Origin: Halioglobus japonicus
GTDB lineage: Bacteria; Pseudomonadota; Gammaproteobacteria; Pseudomonadales; Halieaceae
DNA length: 64,000 bases
Direction: 5' to 3'
Assembly (NCBI GenBank): GCA_902705825.1
Contig: CACSIL010000052.1
Location: 237,641 to 301,640, forward strand
Shown: in pieces, positions 27,823 through 36,268 of the stretch
Layout of the letters: every line of letters begins with the position of its first letter
Position numbering within the stretch: position 1 is the stretch's first letter
Position numbers and translations under genes: made by a program
Notes under the pieces: model-generated
Told to the model about the DNA's origin: nothing
The model's database searches: none
The model's input: the letters and a program-made list of their open reading frames with translations, nothing else

Positions 27823-29220
27823 ATGGCTATACACGATAAAGACTCCATCCGTCACAAGCTGGACGATGATATTTACGCCTCGGCAGACCTCAGCTTATCC
27901 ATGCCCAAGTACAAGTTTCCCGACGCACAGCTCGACCCCCGGCATGCCTACACCGTGGTGCATGATGAATTGATGCTGGACGGCAACGCACGCCAGAACC
28001 TCGCCACTTTCTGCCAGACCTGGGAAGAACCGGAAGTCCATCGCCTGATGGACGAGTGTATCGACAAGAATATCGTCGACAAGGACGAGTATCCACAGAT
28101 CGCGGAAATCGAGTCGCGCTGCGTGCATATGCTGTCAGATTTATGGAACTCACCCTCTGCAGACAACGCCGTGGGTTGCTCTACCACAGGCTCCAGCGAG
28201 GCGGCCATGCTCGGTGGTATGGCGATGAAACGTCGCTGGGAGGCCAAACGCAAGGCCGAGGGCAAGCCCATCGATAAACCCAACCTGATCACCGGCCCGG
28301 TACAAATCTGCTGGCACAAGTTTACCCGTTACTGGGACATTGAACACCGCGAGATTCCAATGGACGAGGGGCGGATGCTGATGACGCCGGAGGAAGTACT
28401 GGCCCGCTGCGACGAGAATACTATTGGCGTTGTGCCGACGTTGGGCGTGACCTTTACCGGCGAGTACGAGCCGGTGGCGGCGGTATCTGCGGCGCTGGAC
28501 CAGTACGAGAAGGACACAGGGCTGGATATACCGATACATGTCGACGGCGCCAGCGGTGGATTCCTGGCGCCGTTCTGCTCACCGGAACTGGTGTGGGACT
28601 TCCGTCTGCCGCGGGTTAAATCCATCAACGCCTCCGGGCACAAGTTCGGTCTGGCCCCGCTGGGGGTTGGTTGGGTTATATGGCGCGACGCACAGGATTT
28701 GCCTGAAGAACTCATATTCTGGGTGAACTACCTCGGCGGCAATATGCGCGACATCGCGCTGAATTTCTCCCGACCGGGAGGCCAGGTCGCCTGCCAGTAC
28801 TACAACTTCCTGCGTCTGGGTATGGAGGGGTATCGGAAAATACATACCGCCTGTTATGAAACCGCGCAATTCCTCGCCGGAGAGATCTCAAAGCTCGGTC
28901 CGTTTGAAATGATCTACGACGGTGCCATGGACAGCGGTATCCCATCACTGTGCTGGAGGCTCAAGCCAGGCGCAGACCCAGGCTATAGCCTGTACGATCT
29001 GGCCAATCGACTGCGTGCGCGTGGCTGGCAGGTACCGGCCTACTCGCTACCCGCCAACTGTGAATCTATCCCGGTGCAACGCATTCTGGTGCGTCATGGG
29101 GTGAGTCGCGATCTCGCCTCACTGCTACTGGATGATTTGAAAAATGCGTTGGCGTTTTTCGAGAAACATCCTGTGCACGCAACGCTGGGCGCTGCCGAAG
29201 CGTCCGGCTTCCACCACTGA
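27823..29220 (+). CDS. gad: Glutamate decarboxylase
   Basis: 465 residues, very close to E. coli GadA/GadB in length and wording. It decarboxylates glutamate to 4-aminobutyrate, consuming a proton. PLP is held by Lys in [32 protein letters not shown] and [13 protein letters not shown] form the active site. The C-terminus GFHH resembles the E. coli tail whose histidine controls the pH switch. AGGA lies upstream of the ATG. No GadC-type antiporter is present in the window; the next gene is an unrelated membrane protein. Confidence 0.95.
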   Translation: MAIHDKDSIRHKLDDDIYASADLSLSMPKYKFPDAQLDPRHAYTVVHDELMLDGNARQNLATFCQTWEEPEVHRLMDECIDKNIVDKDEYPQIAEIESRCVHMLSDLWNSPSADNAVGCSTTGSSEAAMLGGMAMKRRWEAKRKAEGKPIDKPNLITGPVQICWHKFTRYWDIEHREIPMDEGRMLMTPEEVLARCDENTIGVVPTLGVTFTGEYEPVAAVSAALDQYEKDTGLDIPIHVDGASGGFLAPFCSPELVWDFRLPRVKSINASGHKFGLAPLGVGWVIWRDAQDLPEELIFWVNYLGGNMRDIALNFSRPGGQVACQYYNFLRLGMEGYRKIHTACYETAQFLAGEISKLGPFEMIYDGAMDSGIPSLCWRLKPGADPGYSLYDLANRLRARGWQVPAYSLPANCESIPVQRILVRHGVSRDLASLLLDDLKNALAFFEKHPVHATLGAAEASGFHH

Positions 29221-29256
29221 GTCACAGAGATTTCCGATTCCAAACACAGTGAATCG

Positions 29257-29290
29257 GACGGCGCCTGGCATTTTGTTACCAGGCGCCGTC
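29257..29290. terminator. 12-bp perfect hairpin after gad
   Basis: GACGGCGCCTGG (29257-29268) and CCAGGCGCCGTC (29279-29290) form a perfect 12-bp stem with a 10-base loop, 36 bases after the gad stop. The position suits a terminator, but no T-run follows on either strand, so it may instead be an mRNA-stabilising stem. Confidence 0.5.
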
Positions 29291-29361
29291 TCCTCAATCC
29301 GGATGGTTCATTAACCACATTACATTCACGCCTGCACCGCAAGGCCCTTGCCGGTGAGCGA

Positions 29362-30093
29362 ATGTGGGCCGATGTCACCCGGACGCATTGGCACGACCTG
29401 TGGTTTCCGACCCGACTGAACTGGTGGATCGGCGTGGTGTTTGCAATTGGCGCCTTTCTATTTGCGCTGGGAGCGTTTCTGTCGCTGTTTCCAGTAGCTG
29501 CGGGGTATTGGGCCTTAAGCAATGAGCAGGTAAACCAGATATTCTTTGTCGGTTCCCTGCCATTTACCACCGCCGCCTGGCTGCAACTGATGCAATCCGC
29601 CAATGCCGGGGGCCTGTCGACCTCAGGTGAAGCTACGGGCCGGGGCTTTAAGCTGTTTGGCTGGTATCCGAATGATGCCGGATGGCTCAGCTGTGCGCTG
29701 CAGTTTGCCGGTACGCTGTTGTTTAACATCAATACATTCAACGCCTTGTCTCCCGACGCCAACTGGATAGCGCAAAATGTGTCTATCTGGCTGCCAGATC
29801 TATTCGGATCAATATTTTTCCTCGCCTCAGGCTACCTCGCCTTTGTCGAAACCTGCCACAGTCACTGGGCGTGGATGCCACACCTGCTGTCGTGGCGCAT
29901 CACTTTTGTAAATCTGCTGGGCTGTATCTTTTTTATGGTGTCGGCACTGTTCGCTTTTGTAGCGCCCCATCCGATAGCGTTTAATGCCACCACCGTGTCG
30001 TTGCTTTTCACGCTGCTTGGCGCGATAGGTTTCTTTGTGGGCGCAGTGTTGCTGCTGCCCGAGGCAGCCTCCGAGGCGACCTCCCCCGATTAG
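29362..30093 (+). CDS. Multi-pass membrane protein of unknown function
   Basis: 243 residues with about six hydrophobic segments (approximate residues 22-48, 66-80, 107-125, 138-156, 176-196 and 206-228). Trp-rich start (TRTHWHDLWFPTRLNWWIGVVF). Motif-like stretches LFGWYPNDAGWLSCALQFAGTLLFN and LPDLFGSIFFLASGYLAF repeat the theme N..G...F..GS and may reflect an internal duplication. I do not recognise the family with certainty. It is not a GadC-like antiporter (far too short). GGTGAG precedes the ATG. Confidence 0.7.
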   Translation: MWADVTRTHWHDLWFPTRLNWWIGVVFAIGAFLFALGAFLSLFPVAAGYWALSNEQVNQIFFVGSLPFTTAAWLQLMQSANAGGLSTSGEATGRGFKLFGWYPNDAGWLSCALQFAGTLLFNINTFNALSPDANWIAQNVSIWLPDLFGSIFFLASGYLAFVETCHSHWAWMPHLLSWRITFVNLLGCIFFMVSALFAFVAPHPIAFNATTVSLLFTLLGAIGFFVGAVLLLPEAASEATSPD

Positions 30094-30211
30094 TCCTGCA
30101 CTCAGCAGGCATAATCCACCGTGGCGACGGCAACATAACACCTGGGTGAAAATACCGTATAATCATTCAGGTATCTGTTGAACCCGCTTGGGGGCATCTG
30201 TATTACAGGTT

Positions 30212-30745
30212 ATGAAACACTTGCAAAAACATCTCTTGGCTTGCCCGCTGTCACTGTTGTGCTGCCTGCCGGTTTTTGCCGAGACCGTTTATAAGTCCAT
30301 TGATGACAGCGGCGTGGTGAGCTTCTCTGACACACCGCCAGTGGACGATATTCTGGTGGAAACCGTTGTTATCGAAACACCTGCTGCACCGTCGAGCGAC
30401 CTGACAGCACAGCGACTTGAGGACATGCGCGAGACAACTGACCGTATGGTGGCCGATCGCATGGCGCGGGAAAAGCATCGCGCAGAACTGCGCCAGCTCG
30501 ACGCACAGCGATACGCCGAGACGTCGCAGCCTGATGTGACAGAATACGACGATGCCACAAGCAGCTATCCTGAATATTATCCCTATCCGGTGCGCCGTGG
30601 CTGGCGACAACACAAACGCCCCGTGCACCCAATCGCGAGACCACCAGCGCTTTCCCCTGCGCCGTATCAACAGCCGGACTACAACTATCCGGCATCGCTC
30701 ATCCGCAAAAGCTATGATCCCAACGTCAGGGCCGCGCTGCGCTGA
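30212..30745 (+). CDS. DUF4124-domain secreted protein
   Basis: About 177 residues from the ATG at 30212, chosen because a signal peptide follows (KHLQKHLLACPLSLLCCLPVFA, cleaved near AFAE-type AE). The mature N-terminus TVYKSIDDSGVVSFSDTPP is the DUF4124 signature. A charged helical middle follows (about 75-120), then a Pro/Tyr/Arg-rich C-terminus. The protein is probably periplasmic, with unknown function. The ribosome site is weak (AGG close to the start). Confidence 0.8.
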   Translation: MKHLQKHLLACPLSLLCCLPVFAETVYKSIDDSGVVSFSDTPPVDDILVETVVIETPAAPSSDLTAQRLEDMRETTDRMVADRMAREKHRAELRQLDAQRYAETSQPDVTEYDDATSSYPEYYPYPVRRGWRQHKRPVHPIARPPALSPAPYQQPDYNYPASLIRKSYDPNVRAALR

Positions 30746-30795
30746 CTCTCGATCCATGCCCACTTTTTTAACAAATCCACAGGCACGCAATACCT

Positions 30796-31668
30796 ATGCA
30801 AGAACCCCGTGAGTTCCGCCTCGACATCGGTGATATTGAATTGGCCGGTATCGAATGGCCCGGGAACGGAGACCCTATATTGCTACTGCACGCCACCGGC
30901 TTTCACAGCCACTGCTGGAAGCAGGTGGTAAAACAGCTTCCCGGGCGACACATTTACGCTGTAGACCTGCGCTTTCACGGCGCCAGCGATAGCCATGGCG
31001 CTGTTGACTGGCGTTTGATGACGGACGACGTATGCCAGCTGATCGAAAAACTCGATCTCAAGCAAATTGTAGGAGCGGGCCACTCCATCGGTGGCCATCT
31101 GATGGCGCGCGCGGCCGCAAGGATGCCGGAGCGCTTCAAGCACGTGGTGCTGATAGATCCGGTAATTATGTCTGCGCAGCGTTACGCTGAATTCCACACC
31201 TTCTCCGCCGGGCTGAAAGCCAGCGACCACCCGGTAAGCAGGAGAAAGAACCAGTGGCGAGACGCGCAGGAGATGTACGAGCGCTTCTGCGGGCGCAAGC
31301 CTTTCAACACATGGCAACCCGAAGTACTGCGCGATTACTGCGATTACGCGCTGCTACCGACAGGCGAAAACGCCCTGTACCCGTTGGCCTGTGATCCCAT
31401 CAATGAAGCCGGCATATACCTCAACCAGATCGGCAATGAAATCGTGCTTGAGGAGCTGTCCAGTATCGTCACCCCCGTCACACTACTGCGCGCGGCACCT
31501 TCTGATGGAGCGGAGCCCGACCTGAGCACCTCTCCTACCTGGCCCGGCCTCGCGGCGGCACTGCCCAACTGCCGGGAGATTTACCTTCCCGAGTTAAACC
31601 ACTTCATACCGATGCAGAAACCAGAACTGGTAGCGCACCACATCATGGCTGCGTATGATCATGCTTGA
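30796..31668 (+). CDS. Alpha/beta hydrolase
   Basis: 290 residues. Alpha/beta hydrolase fold: ILLLHATGFHSHCW (oxyanion hole), AVDLRFHGASD, nucleophile elbow GAGHSIGGHL, and ELNHFIPM with the likely catalytic His. No signal peptide is visible, so it is cytoplasmic. The wording is near the MhpC/haloalkane-dehalogenase-like group of esterases and C-C hydrolases; the substrate is unknown. The MAPEG gene starts 21 bases after its stop, so the two are probably co-transcribed. Confidence 0.85.
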   Translation: MQEPREFRLDIGDIELAGIEWPGNGDPILLLHATGFHSHCWKQVVKQLPGRHIYAVDLRFHGASDSHGAVDWRLMTDDVCQLIEKLDLKQIVGAGHSIGGHLMARAAARMPERFKHVVLIDPVIMSAQRYAEFHTFSAGLKASDHPVSRRKNQWRDAQEMYERFCGRKPFNTWQPEVLRDYCDYALLPTGENALYPLACDPINEAGIYLNQIGNEIVLEELSSIVTPVTLLRAAPSDGAEPDLSTSPTWPGLAAALPNCREIYLPELNHFIPMQKPELVAHHIMAAYDHA

Positions 31669-31689
31669 ATAAATTTGGAGAACAGGATT

Positions 31690-32085
31690 ATGGATACAGT
31701 TATCACAGGCTTACTCATTTTATGCATTCTTCCTATCGCCTGTTCCTGGGTTGCAGGCTATTACCGCCAGCAGCAGCTGGGCCGTGTCGACAACAAGGAG
31801 CCTCGCGGTCAATGGCGGCAACTATCCGGTGCTGGAGCACGGGCTGTAGCGGCACAAGGAAACAGTTGGGAGGCGTTGGCGGTATTCAGCGCGGCGGTAC
31901 TGGCGTTGTTTATGTCCGGCGTAAACCTGAATGGCGTCTCTACGCTGGTCATGGTCTTGGTCGCCCTGCGCATCGCCTATATTCCCGCGTATATCGCGAA
32001 CGCTGACAAGTTGCGTTCATTAATATTCATCGGCAGTTACGGTATCTGCATGTACTTCTTCTATCTGGCGCTCAGCGCCAACTGA
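31690..32085 (+). CDS. MAPEG-family membrane protein
   Basis: 131 residues from the ATG at 31690 (GGAGAACAGG upstream). Four predicted membrane helices with MAPEG-type features: RQQQLGRVDNKEPRG after the first helix, AQGNSWEALAVFSAAVL, and RIAYIPAYIANADKLRS. MAPEG proteins include glutathione-dependent membrane transferases; bacterial members are mostly uncharacterised. The last codons AGCGCCAACTGA are part of a small local repeat that continues after the gene. Confidence 0.83.
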   Translation: MDTVITGLLILCILPIACSWVAGYYRQQQLGRVDNKEPRGQWRQLSGAGARAVAAQGNSWEALAVFSAAVLALFMSGVNLNGVSTLVMVLVALRIAYIPAYIANADKLRSLIFIGSYGICMYFFYLALSAN

Positions 32086-32119
32086 CACGCGTAGCGCCAA
32101 TTAACGTAGCGCCAACTAA
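32073..32119 (+). repeat. Three short direct repeats, each with a stop codon
   Basis: AGCGCCAACTGA at 32073 (the true end of the MAPEG gene), AGCGCCAATTAA at 32093 and AGCGCCAACTAA at 32108. The last two also share a preceding CGT. This looks like a slippage duplication of the gene tail. Confidence 0.6.
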
Positions 32120-32121
32120 AT

Positions 32122-32148
32122 AGCCTGGCGCGGTATCAACCCCAGGCT
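32122..32148. terminator. Hairpin between convergent genes
   Basis: AGCCTGG (32122-32128) and CCAGGCT (32142-32148) form a 7-bp stem with a 13-base loop, between the ends of the MAPEG gene and the minus-strand hydrolase gene. There is no T-run, so it is a weak candidate bidirectional terminator. Confidence 0.35.
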
Positions 32149-32152
32149 GTCA

Positions 32153-33742
32153 TCAAGAGCCGGGCGCCTCTGCAATATCCGATGTGCGCGCCCGCGCCTT
32201 GATCAACTGCGCGTCTTTGGGTAGCAGAAAACCGGCGGCAACCGACGCATCAGTGGATCTGTCGATAGCGTCAATATAGGCCTGCTTATCCGGGTAGAGG
32301 CTTGCCAATAGGGCATCATCAAACAGTTCAGTGGTGCCGAACAAGCCGCAAAATGCCGCGTTCGCCGGCGGCTGCCCATCACCGGACAAGACCGCAACAG
32401 GCGCGTCGACATAGGGTGTGCGGACACCACCGCGTACATTGCCAACGTGGTCATACAAAAATTCTGTACCCTGAGCATTCAGTGCCAACAGCGGAGCAGA
32501 CGCTGCCGCCTCGCCGGTGCGTATCCACTTATCCACTGCAGCGACAGCAGCTTTTGCCACCCAGTGCCCCGGGCCATCGTTAACCGGGATGGGGCAACTG
32601 ATAAACGGTGGGCGCGCATCACTATTGGAAATAACGTCAGCCACGGTGGGATCACCCCCTCTGTCGATGGGCCCCTTTATCGTTGTGTACACATCGGAGT
32701 GTGCGGCACCGGCAACCTCCCACAACCGGATATACTGCGAATCCGGTTGTCGCTCCGTCACCGAGCCCAAAATGAACAGGTCTGTTTCAGACTGGAGGAC
32801 GAGCACAGGCTGGGCAATATCCTCGCGAATAAACACAGGATCAGGTGTACTGACATCAACCTGCGGTACTTGTGATAATGCAGAACTACCTTTGCCCCTG
32901 GCGTGAATAACAAAGCCATCAAACAAATCGATGGTGGGGTGGACTGCGTTGACATAGCTCACCAGGCGAAAGGCCGACTGTGACTGCCCCACGGCTATCA
33001 TGCGCTGCACACTCAAGCCTTCCAGTGGATCGATTCCCACAGGGTTGCGAACCGACTGCGCAGCCTGTGAGAAAATATCATAAGAAAAACTGTCACCGGG
33101 GTGATTGAGGCGTGCGTAGCGCTGCGCATCGATCAGCTTCAGCGGCAGATCAAAAGCACCGCCGCCTTCAATGCCCGCTGACTGTGCCGATACGCCTACC
33201 CAGGCATAGCCTTCACGCATCAATTCGGTGTGCATCTGAGTCAAATCCGGCGCCGCATCGAGGCCACCGGATACATTGAACCATTCCACGATAACCGTGC
33301 CATTGAACGCGGCATCATCCATCGGCCGCAGCACCACAATTCGGGATACATATTCCGCAGCATCGGCCCCCTCTACAGACCACTGGCCGTTGGATTGCAG
33401 CTCATCGGTGGCGATGTAGGACATTGCTGTCCCGGAAATAAAATATTCGGTTTCCCGATAGCCGACTTCCGCTTCATCGAAGGAAACGCCGGCATAGAAC
33501 GGCGTACCGGGCACATAGCCCTGGGTTCTTAAATCGATAGGCAGAGGACCAAAATTAATAATGCAGCAGTCTGCTGCGCCACCGCCCGCGATAGGCCCCT
33601 CAACTGTCGGGTTCGCAGCCTGCGGCTTCTGAGCGGGCGGCGTATTGTCCGAGGTATTACTGCAGGCACAAAGAAGTGAGAGCAGAGCCAGCATCGCTAC
33701 ACGGCTGCGTGACAAACGGTGGACATACCTTGTAATTGCCAA
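32153..33742 (-). CDS. Alpha/beta hydrolase-domain lipoprotein (Abhydrolase_10 type)
   Basis: 529 residues. The start is TTG 33742, supported by AGGGAAA 6 bases upstream; no ATG lies before the signal. Lipobox LLCAC with Cys near residue 27, then a low-complexity Pro/Gly linker. The body matches the Abhydrolase_10 group: GTVIVEWFNVSGGLDAAPD, nucleophile VGQSQSAFRL (GxSxS, as in this group), LQSETDLF and EVAGAAHSD. Envelope-located hydrolase of unknown substrate. A CC pair (ADCCIIN) follows the linker. Confidence 0.8.
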   Translation of the reverse strand: MAITRYVHRLSRSRVAMLALLSLLCACSNTSDNTPPAQKPQAANPTVEGPIAGGGAADCCIINFGPLPIDLRTQGYVPGTPFYAGVSFDEAEVGYRETEYFISGTAMSYIATDELQSNGQWSVEGADAAEYVSRIVVLRPMDDAAFNGTVIVEWFNVSGGLDAAPDLTQMHTELMREGYAWVGVSAQSAGIEGGGAFDLPLKLIDAQRYARLNHPGDSFSYDIFSQAAQSVRNPVGIDPLEGLSVQRMIAVGQSQSAFRLVSYVNAVHPTIDLFDGFVIHARGKGSSALSQVPQVDVSTPDPVFIREDIAQPVLVLQSETDLFILGSVTERQPDSQYIRLWEVAGAAHSDVYTTIKGPIDRGGDPTVADVISNSDARPPFISCPIPVNDGPGHWVAKAAVAAVDKWIRTGEAAASAPLLALNAQGTEFLYDHVGNVRGGVRTPYVDAPVAVLSGDGQPPANAAFCGLFGTTELFDDALLASLYPDKQAYIDAIDRSTDASVAAGFLLPKDAQLIKARARTSDIAEAPGS

Positions 33743-33889
33743 CGTAGATTTCCCTTGAAGTCGGGTCGGCGTATACCAACCCCTTTATTATAATTACGGT
33801 AACTGATCGAACGCGCACTGAGCCAAGAGTATAGTGCGCGATCTATCGCGCCAAGTAATTTTTGACAGCGTCAAAGGCCACTTGCAACG

Positions 33890-35224
33890 CTATGCCTGGC
33901 TCAAGGTCGCCGCCGCCAACTTGCCGCGCTTTTCGTCTACGGTGAACAACAACAGCAAACCCAGCAGGAAAAATACCAGCGTGGACACCATCGCAAGCGG
34001 GTAATTACCGTCACTGAGCTCACTGATGACACCGTAACTCACCGGGCCGATAATGGCAGCGGCGCGGTTTGCCAGGCCCCACAATCCGAATATTTCCGCA
34101 TTGCGTGATTCAGGCGTCAACTGTCCGATAAGCGCACGACCGCCCGCCTGAGTAGCGCCCATCGCAAGCCCCATCAGGTTGCCTGCCAGCCAGAGGTCAC
34201 GCGGCTCATCGGCCAATAGTGTCACCACAATTGCAGCGATCCATACCAGCAGTGCCACAGCGAGACTGCGTACTGAGCCGAAACGATCCTGTACGTGGCC
34301 GAACGCGAACGCGCCAATGGCCGCAGTCAAATTGACCACCATAATCAGGGTAATGAGTTGCTGCGTGTCAAAGCCCATCTGTTCCTGAGCATAGATCGCC
34401 GCCACAACAACCACTGTGGCAACACCTGCCTGAAACAGCGTAAGACACTGCAGGAAGCGAAACAGATCGGGCATGTGTGCGGCGTGGCGCAACGTTTTGC
34501 GGACCTGGGAAAACCCTGCTTTGAGATAGGAAACACCGTCGATTGCAGGCCTGGGCTGGGCGCGCTCACGCAACCATAAAAAGGTGGGACAGGCAGTAAG
34601 CGCAAAAATGACCGCGGTAATCAGCAACGCAACCGGTACATAATCGGTAGACGCAAGACCCTGGTCGCTAGCCCAATTGATATACATAAGGCACACACCC
34701 AGTGTCAGCAGCCCGCCAAAATAACCCAGACTCCAACCGTAGCCGGATACACGACCCATCCCGTCGGGATGAGCGATCTCCGGCAGGAATGCCGCGATCA
34801 GGTTTTCCCCTAGAGCGAAGGCCACCGTCGCAAGCACCAGGAAGAGCATTGCCAGGGCCACCTCGCCCGGTCCCACCAGCGCGAGCCCCGCTGTGCCGGC
34901 CACACACAGTATCGAAGAAACCATTAGATAACGTTTTTTTCTGGCCCGGTGATCCGCCACCGCACCGATAACCGGCCCTGCCAGCAACACAAACAGATTC
35001 GCAGCGCCAATGGCGAGTGTCCACAGGAGGGTCGCCGTGCCGGGAGATTGCTCATCAAGCGTTGCCGCAATCACACCGACGAAATAAGCACTGTAGATCG
35101 TTGTCATCACGACCGTGGTATAGCCGGAGTTGGCAAAATCATAGAATGCCCACGCCGCCAGCTCGCGTTTGCTGGCAGGATGGGCACCCGGTGCAGAAGT
35201 CGTCAGAGGGGTTGAGTCTGTCAT
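33890..35224 (-). CDS. MFS transporter, UMF1/Atg22-like
   Basis: 444 residues with about 12 membrane helices. The N-terminal WAFYDFANSGYTTVVMTTIYSAYF is diagnostic for the UMF1 (Atg22-like) family. GPVIGAVADHRARKKRYL is the MFS loop 2-3 motif, and a central cytoplasmic loop (LRERAQPRPAIDGVSY) separates the halves. The transported substrate is unknown; eukaryotic Atg22 exports amino acids from vacuoles. It is a single gene, divergent from the glycerophosphodiesterase gene across 77 bases. Confidence 0.88.
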   Translation of the reverse strand: MTDSTPLTTSAPGAHPASKRELAAWAFYDFANSGYTTVVMTTIYSAYFVGVIAATLDEQSPGTATLLWTLAIGAANLFVLLAGPVIGAVADHRARKKRYLMVSSILCVAGTAGLALVGPGEVALAMLFLVLATVAFALGENLIAAFLPEIAHPDGMGRVSGYGWSLGYFGGLLTLGVCLMYINWASDQGLASTDYVPVALLITAVIFALTACPTFLWLRERAQPRPAIDGVSYLKAGFSQVRKTLRHAAHMPDLFRFLQCLTLFQAGVATVVVVAAIYAQEQMGFDTQQLITLIMVVNLTAAIGAFAFGHVQDRFGSVRSLAVALLVWIAAIVVTLLADEPRDLWLAGNLMGLAMGATQAGGRALIGQLTPESRNAEIFGLWGLANRAAAIIGPVSYGVISELSDGNYPLAMVSTLVFFLLGLLLLFTVDEKRGKLAAATLSQA

Positions 35225-35301
35225 GAAATTCTTCTGCTACTCCATTTACTCAGGCGGTACCCAGAGGCTAACATCCGGGACAACTTCCCGAATAGGCCAG
35301 T

Positions 35302-36102
35302 GTGTTGCCAATGAGTTTACTCGATATTGCAATGGCAGTCGTTGACTCAATGATGGCGATCATCCCTCGCCAGGTGCCAGAGCGCACGGCACTTGAGCGC
35401 TGCAAAATTATTTCACACCGCGGTGAACACTCCAGCCAGGGCGTCAGGGAGAATACGATCGAGGCCTTCGAGCACGCCAGGGCCGCAGGAGTCTGGGGAA
35501 TAGAGTGCGATATCAGATGGACGGCCGATCTGGTGCCGGTTATTTGTCACGATGCCAGCCCGCAGCGCGTGTTCGGCGAAGCGAGCGCAGTCAGTAGCCT
35601 GACATTTGATCAATTACACAGGCGGGTACCGGGTATTCCTCGCCTGGCAGATGTGATTCAGTTGTTCGGCGGCAATACCCACCTGATGCTTGAATTGAAA
35701 GCCGAGCCGTGGCCGCAACCGGCGAAGCAACGCGAAATCCTGCGCGCACTGCTTGCAACGCTGACGCCAGTGGAGGACTACCACCTCCTTGCGCTGGATC
35801 CGAAGGTTTTTGAGCCGCTGGATTTTCTTCCCCCCGAGTGTTTTTTCCCCGTCGCAGAAACCAATGTGCCCACTATAAGCGCACAGGCCATTGAACACGG
35901 CTACGCGGGGCTGGGAGGGCACTACCTGCTATTGACCAATCAACTGAAGATGCGCCACGCGGCTCACAACCAGCGCCTCGGCACAGGCTTCCCCACGTCC
36001 AAATACTGCCTGTTCAGGGAGCTCAATCGCGGCATTGAATGGGTCTTCAGCAATGATGCTGTTGCCCTGCAGAAAATTCTCGACCGCCACCTGCAACGCT
36101 AG
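35302..36102 (+). CDS. Glycerophosphodiester phosphodiesterase
   Basis: 266 residues. GDPD signature: IISHRGEHSSQGVRENTIEAF, GVWGIECDIRWTAD and PVICHDAS, which supply the catalytic His, Glu and Asp residues. It hydrolyses deacylated phospholipids to glycerol-3-phosphate and an alcohol. The start is GTG 35302 (AGG 5 bases upstream) or ATG 35311. A hydrophobic N-terminal stretch could be a membrane-associated segment. The wording GIEWVFSND near the end is GDPD-typical. Confidence 0.87.
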   Translation: MLPMSLLDIAMAVVDSMMAIIPRQVPERTALERCKIISHRGEHSSQGVRENTIEAFEHARAAGVWGIECDIRWTADLVPVICHDASPQRVFGEASAVSSLTFDQLHRRVPGIPRLADVIQLFGGNTHLMLELKAEPWPQPAKQREILRALLATLTPVEDYHLLALDPKVFEPLDFLPPECFFPVAETNVPTISAQAIEHGYAGLGGHYLLLTNQLKMRHAAHNQRLGTGFPTSKYCLFRELNRGIEWVFSNDAVALQKILDRHLQR

Positions 36103-36209
36103 TATCCCCAATCAGCGCAGCCCCAAAGACCAGCTGTGGTCTCTTTGCGCCGATATGCTCACCGAGCTATCTCAGCTTGCGCTCCAAATGACGCCTGTTT
36201 CTGCCGGGC

Positions 36210-36238
36210 AAAAAAAAGCCGCGCTACTGGAGCGCGGC
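36210..36238 (-). terminator. Rho-independent terminator of the receptor/lipoprotein operon
   Basis: On the minus strand GCCGCGCT-CCAGT-AGCGCGGC forms a perfect 8-bp GC-rich stem with a 5-base loop, followed by eight T. It lies 31 bases after the lipoprotein stop. Confidence 0.92.
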
Positions 36239-36268
36239 CTGGAGTGTCCCTGGAGGGAGATTACATGA

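Noticed and set aside
29257..29290. Confident rho-independent terminator after gad
   Set aside because: The stem is perfect but no T-run follows on either strand, so it is only listed with moderate confidence.
29362..30093. GadC-like antiporter next to glutamate decarboxylase
   Set aside because: The protein has only about six helices and 243 residues; amino acid antiporters of that type have about 12 helices and 500 residues.
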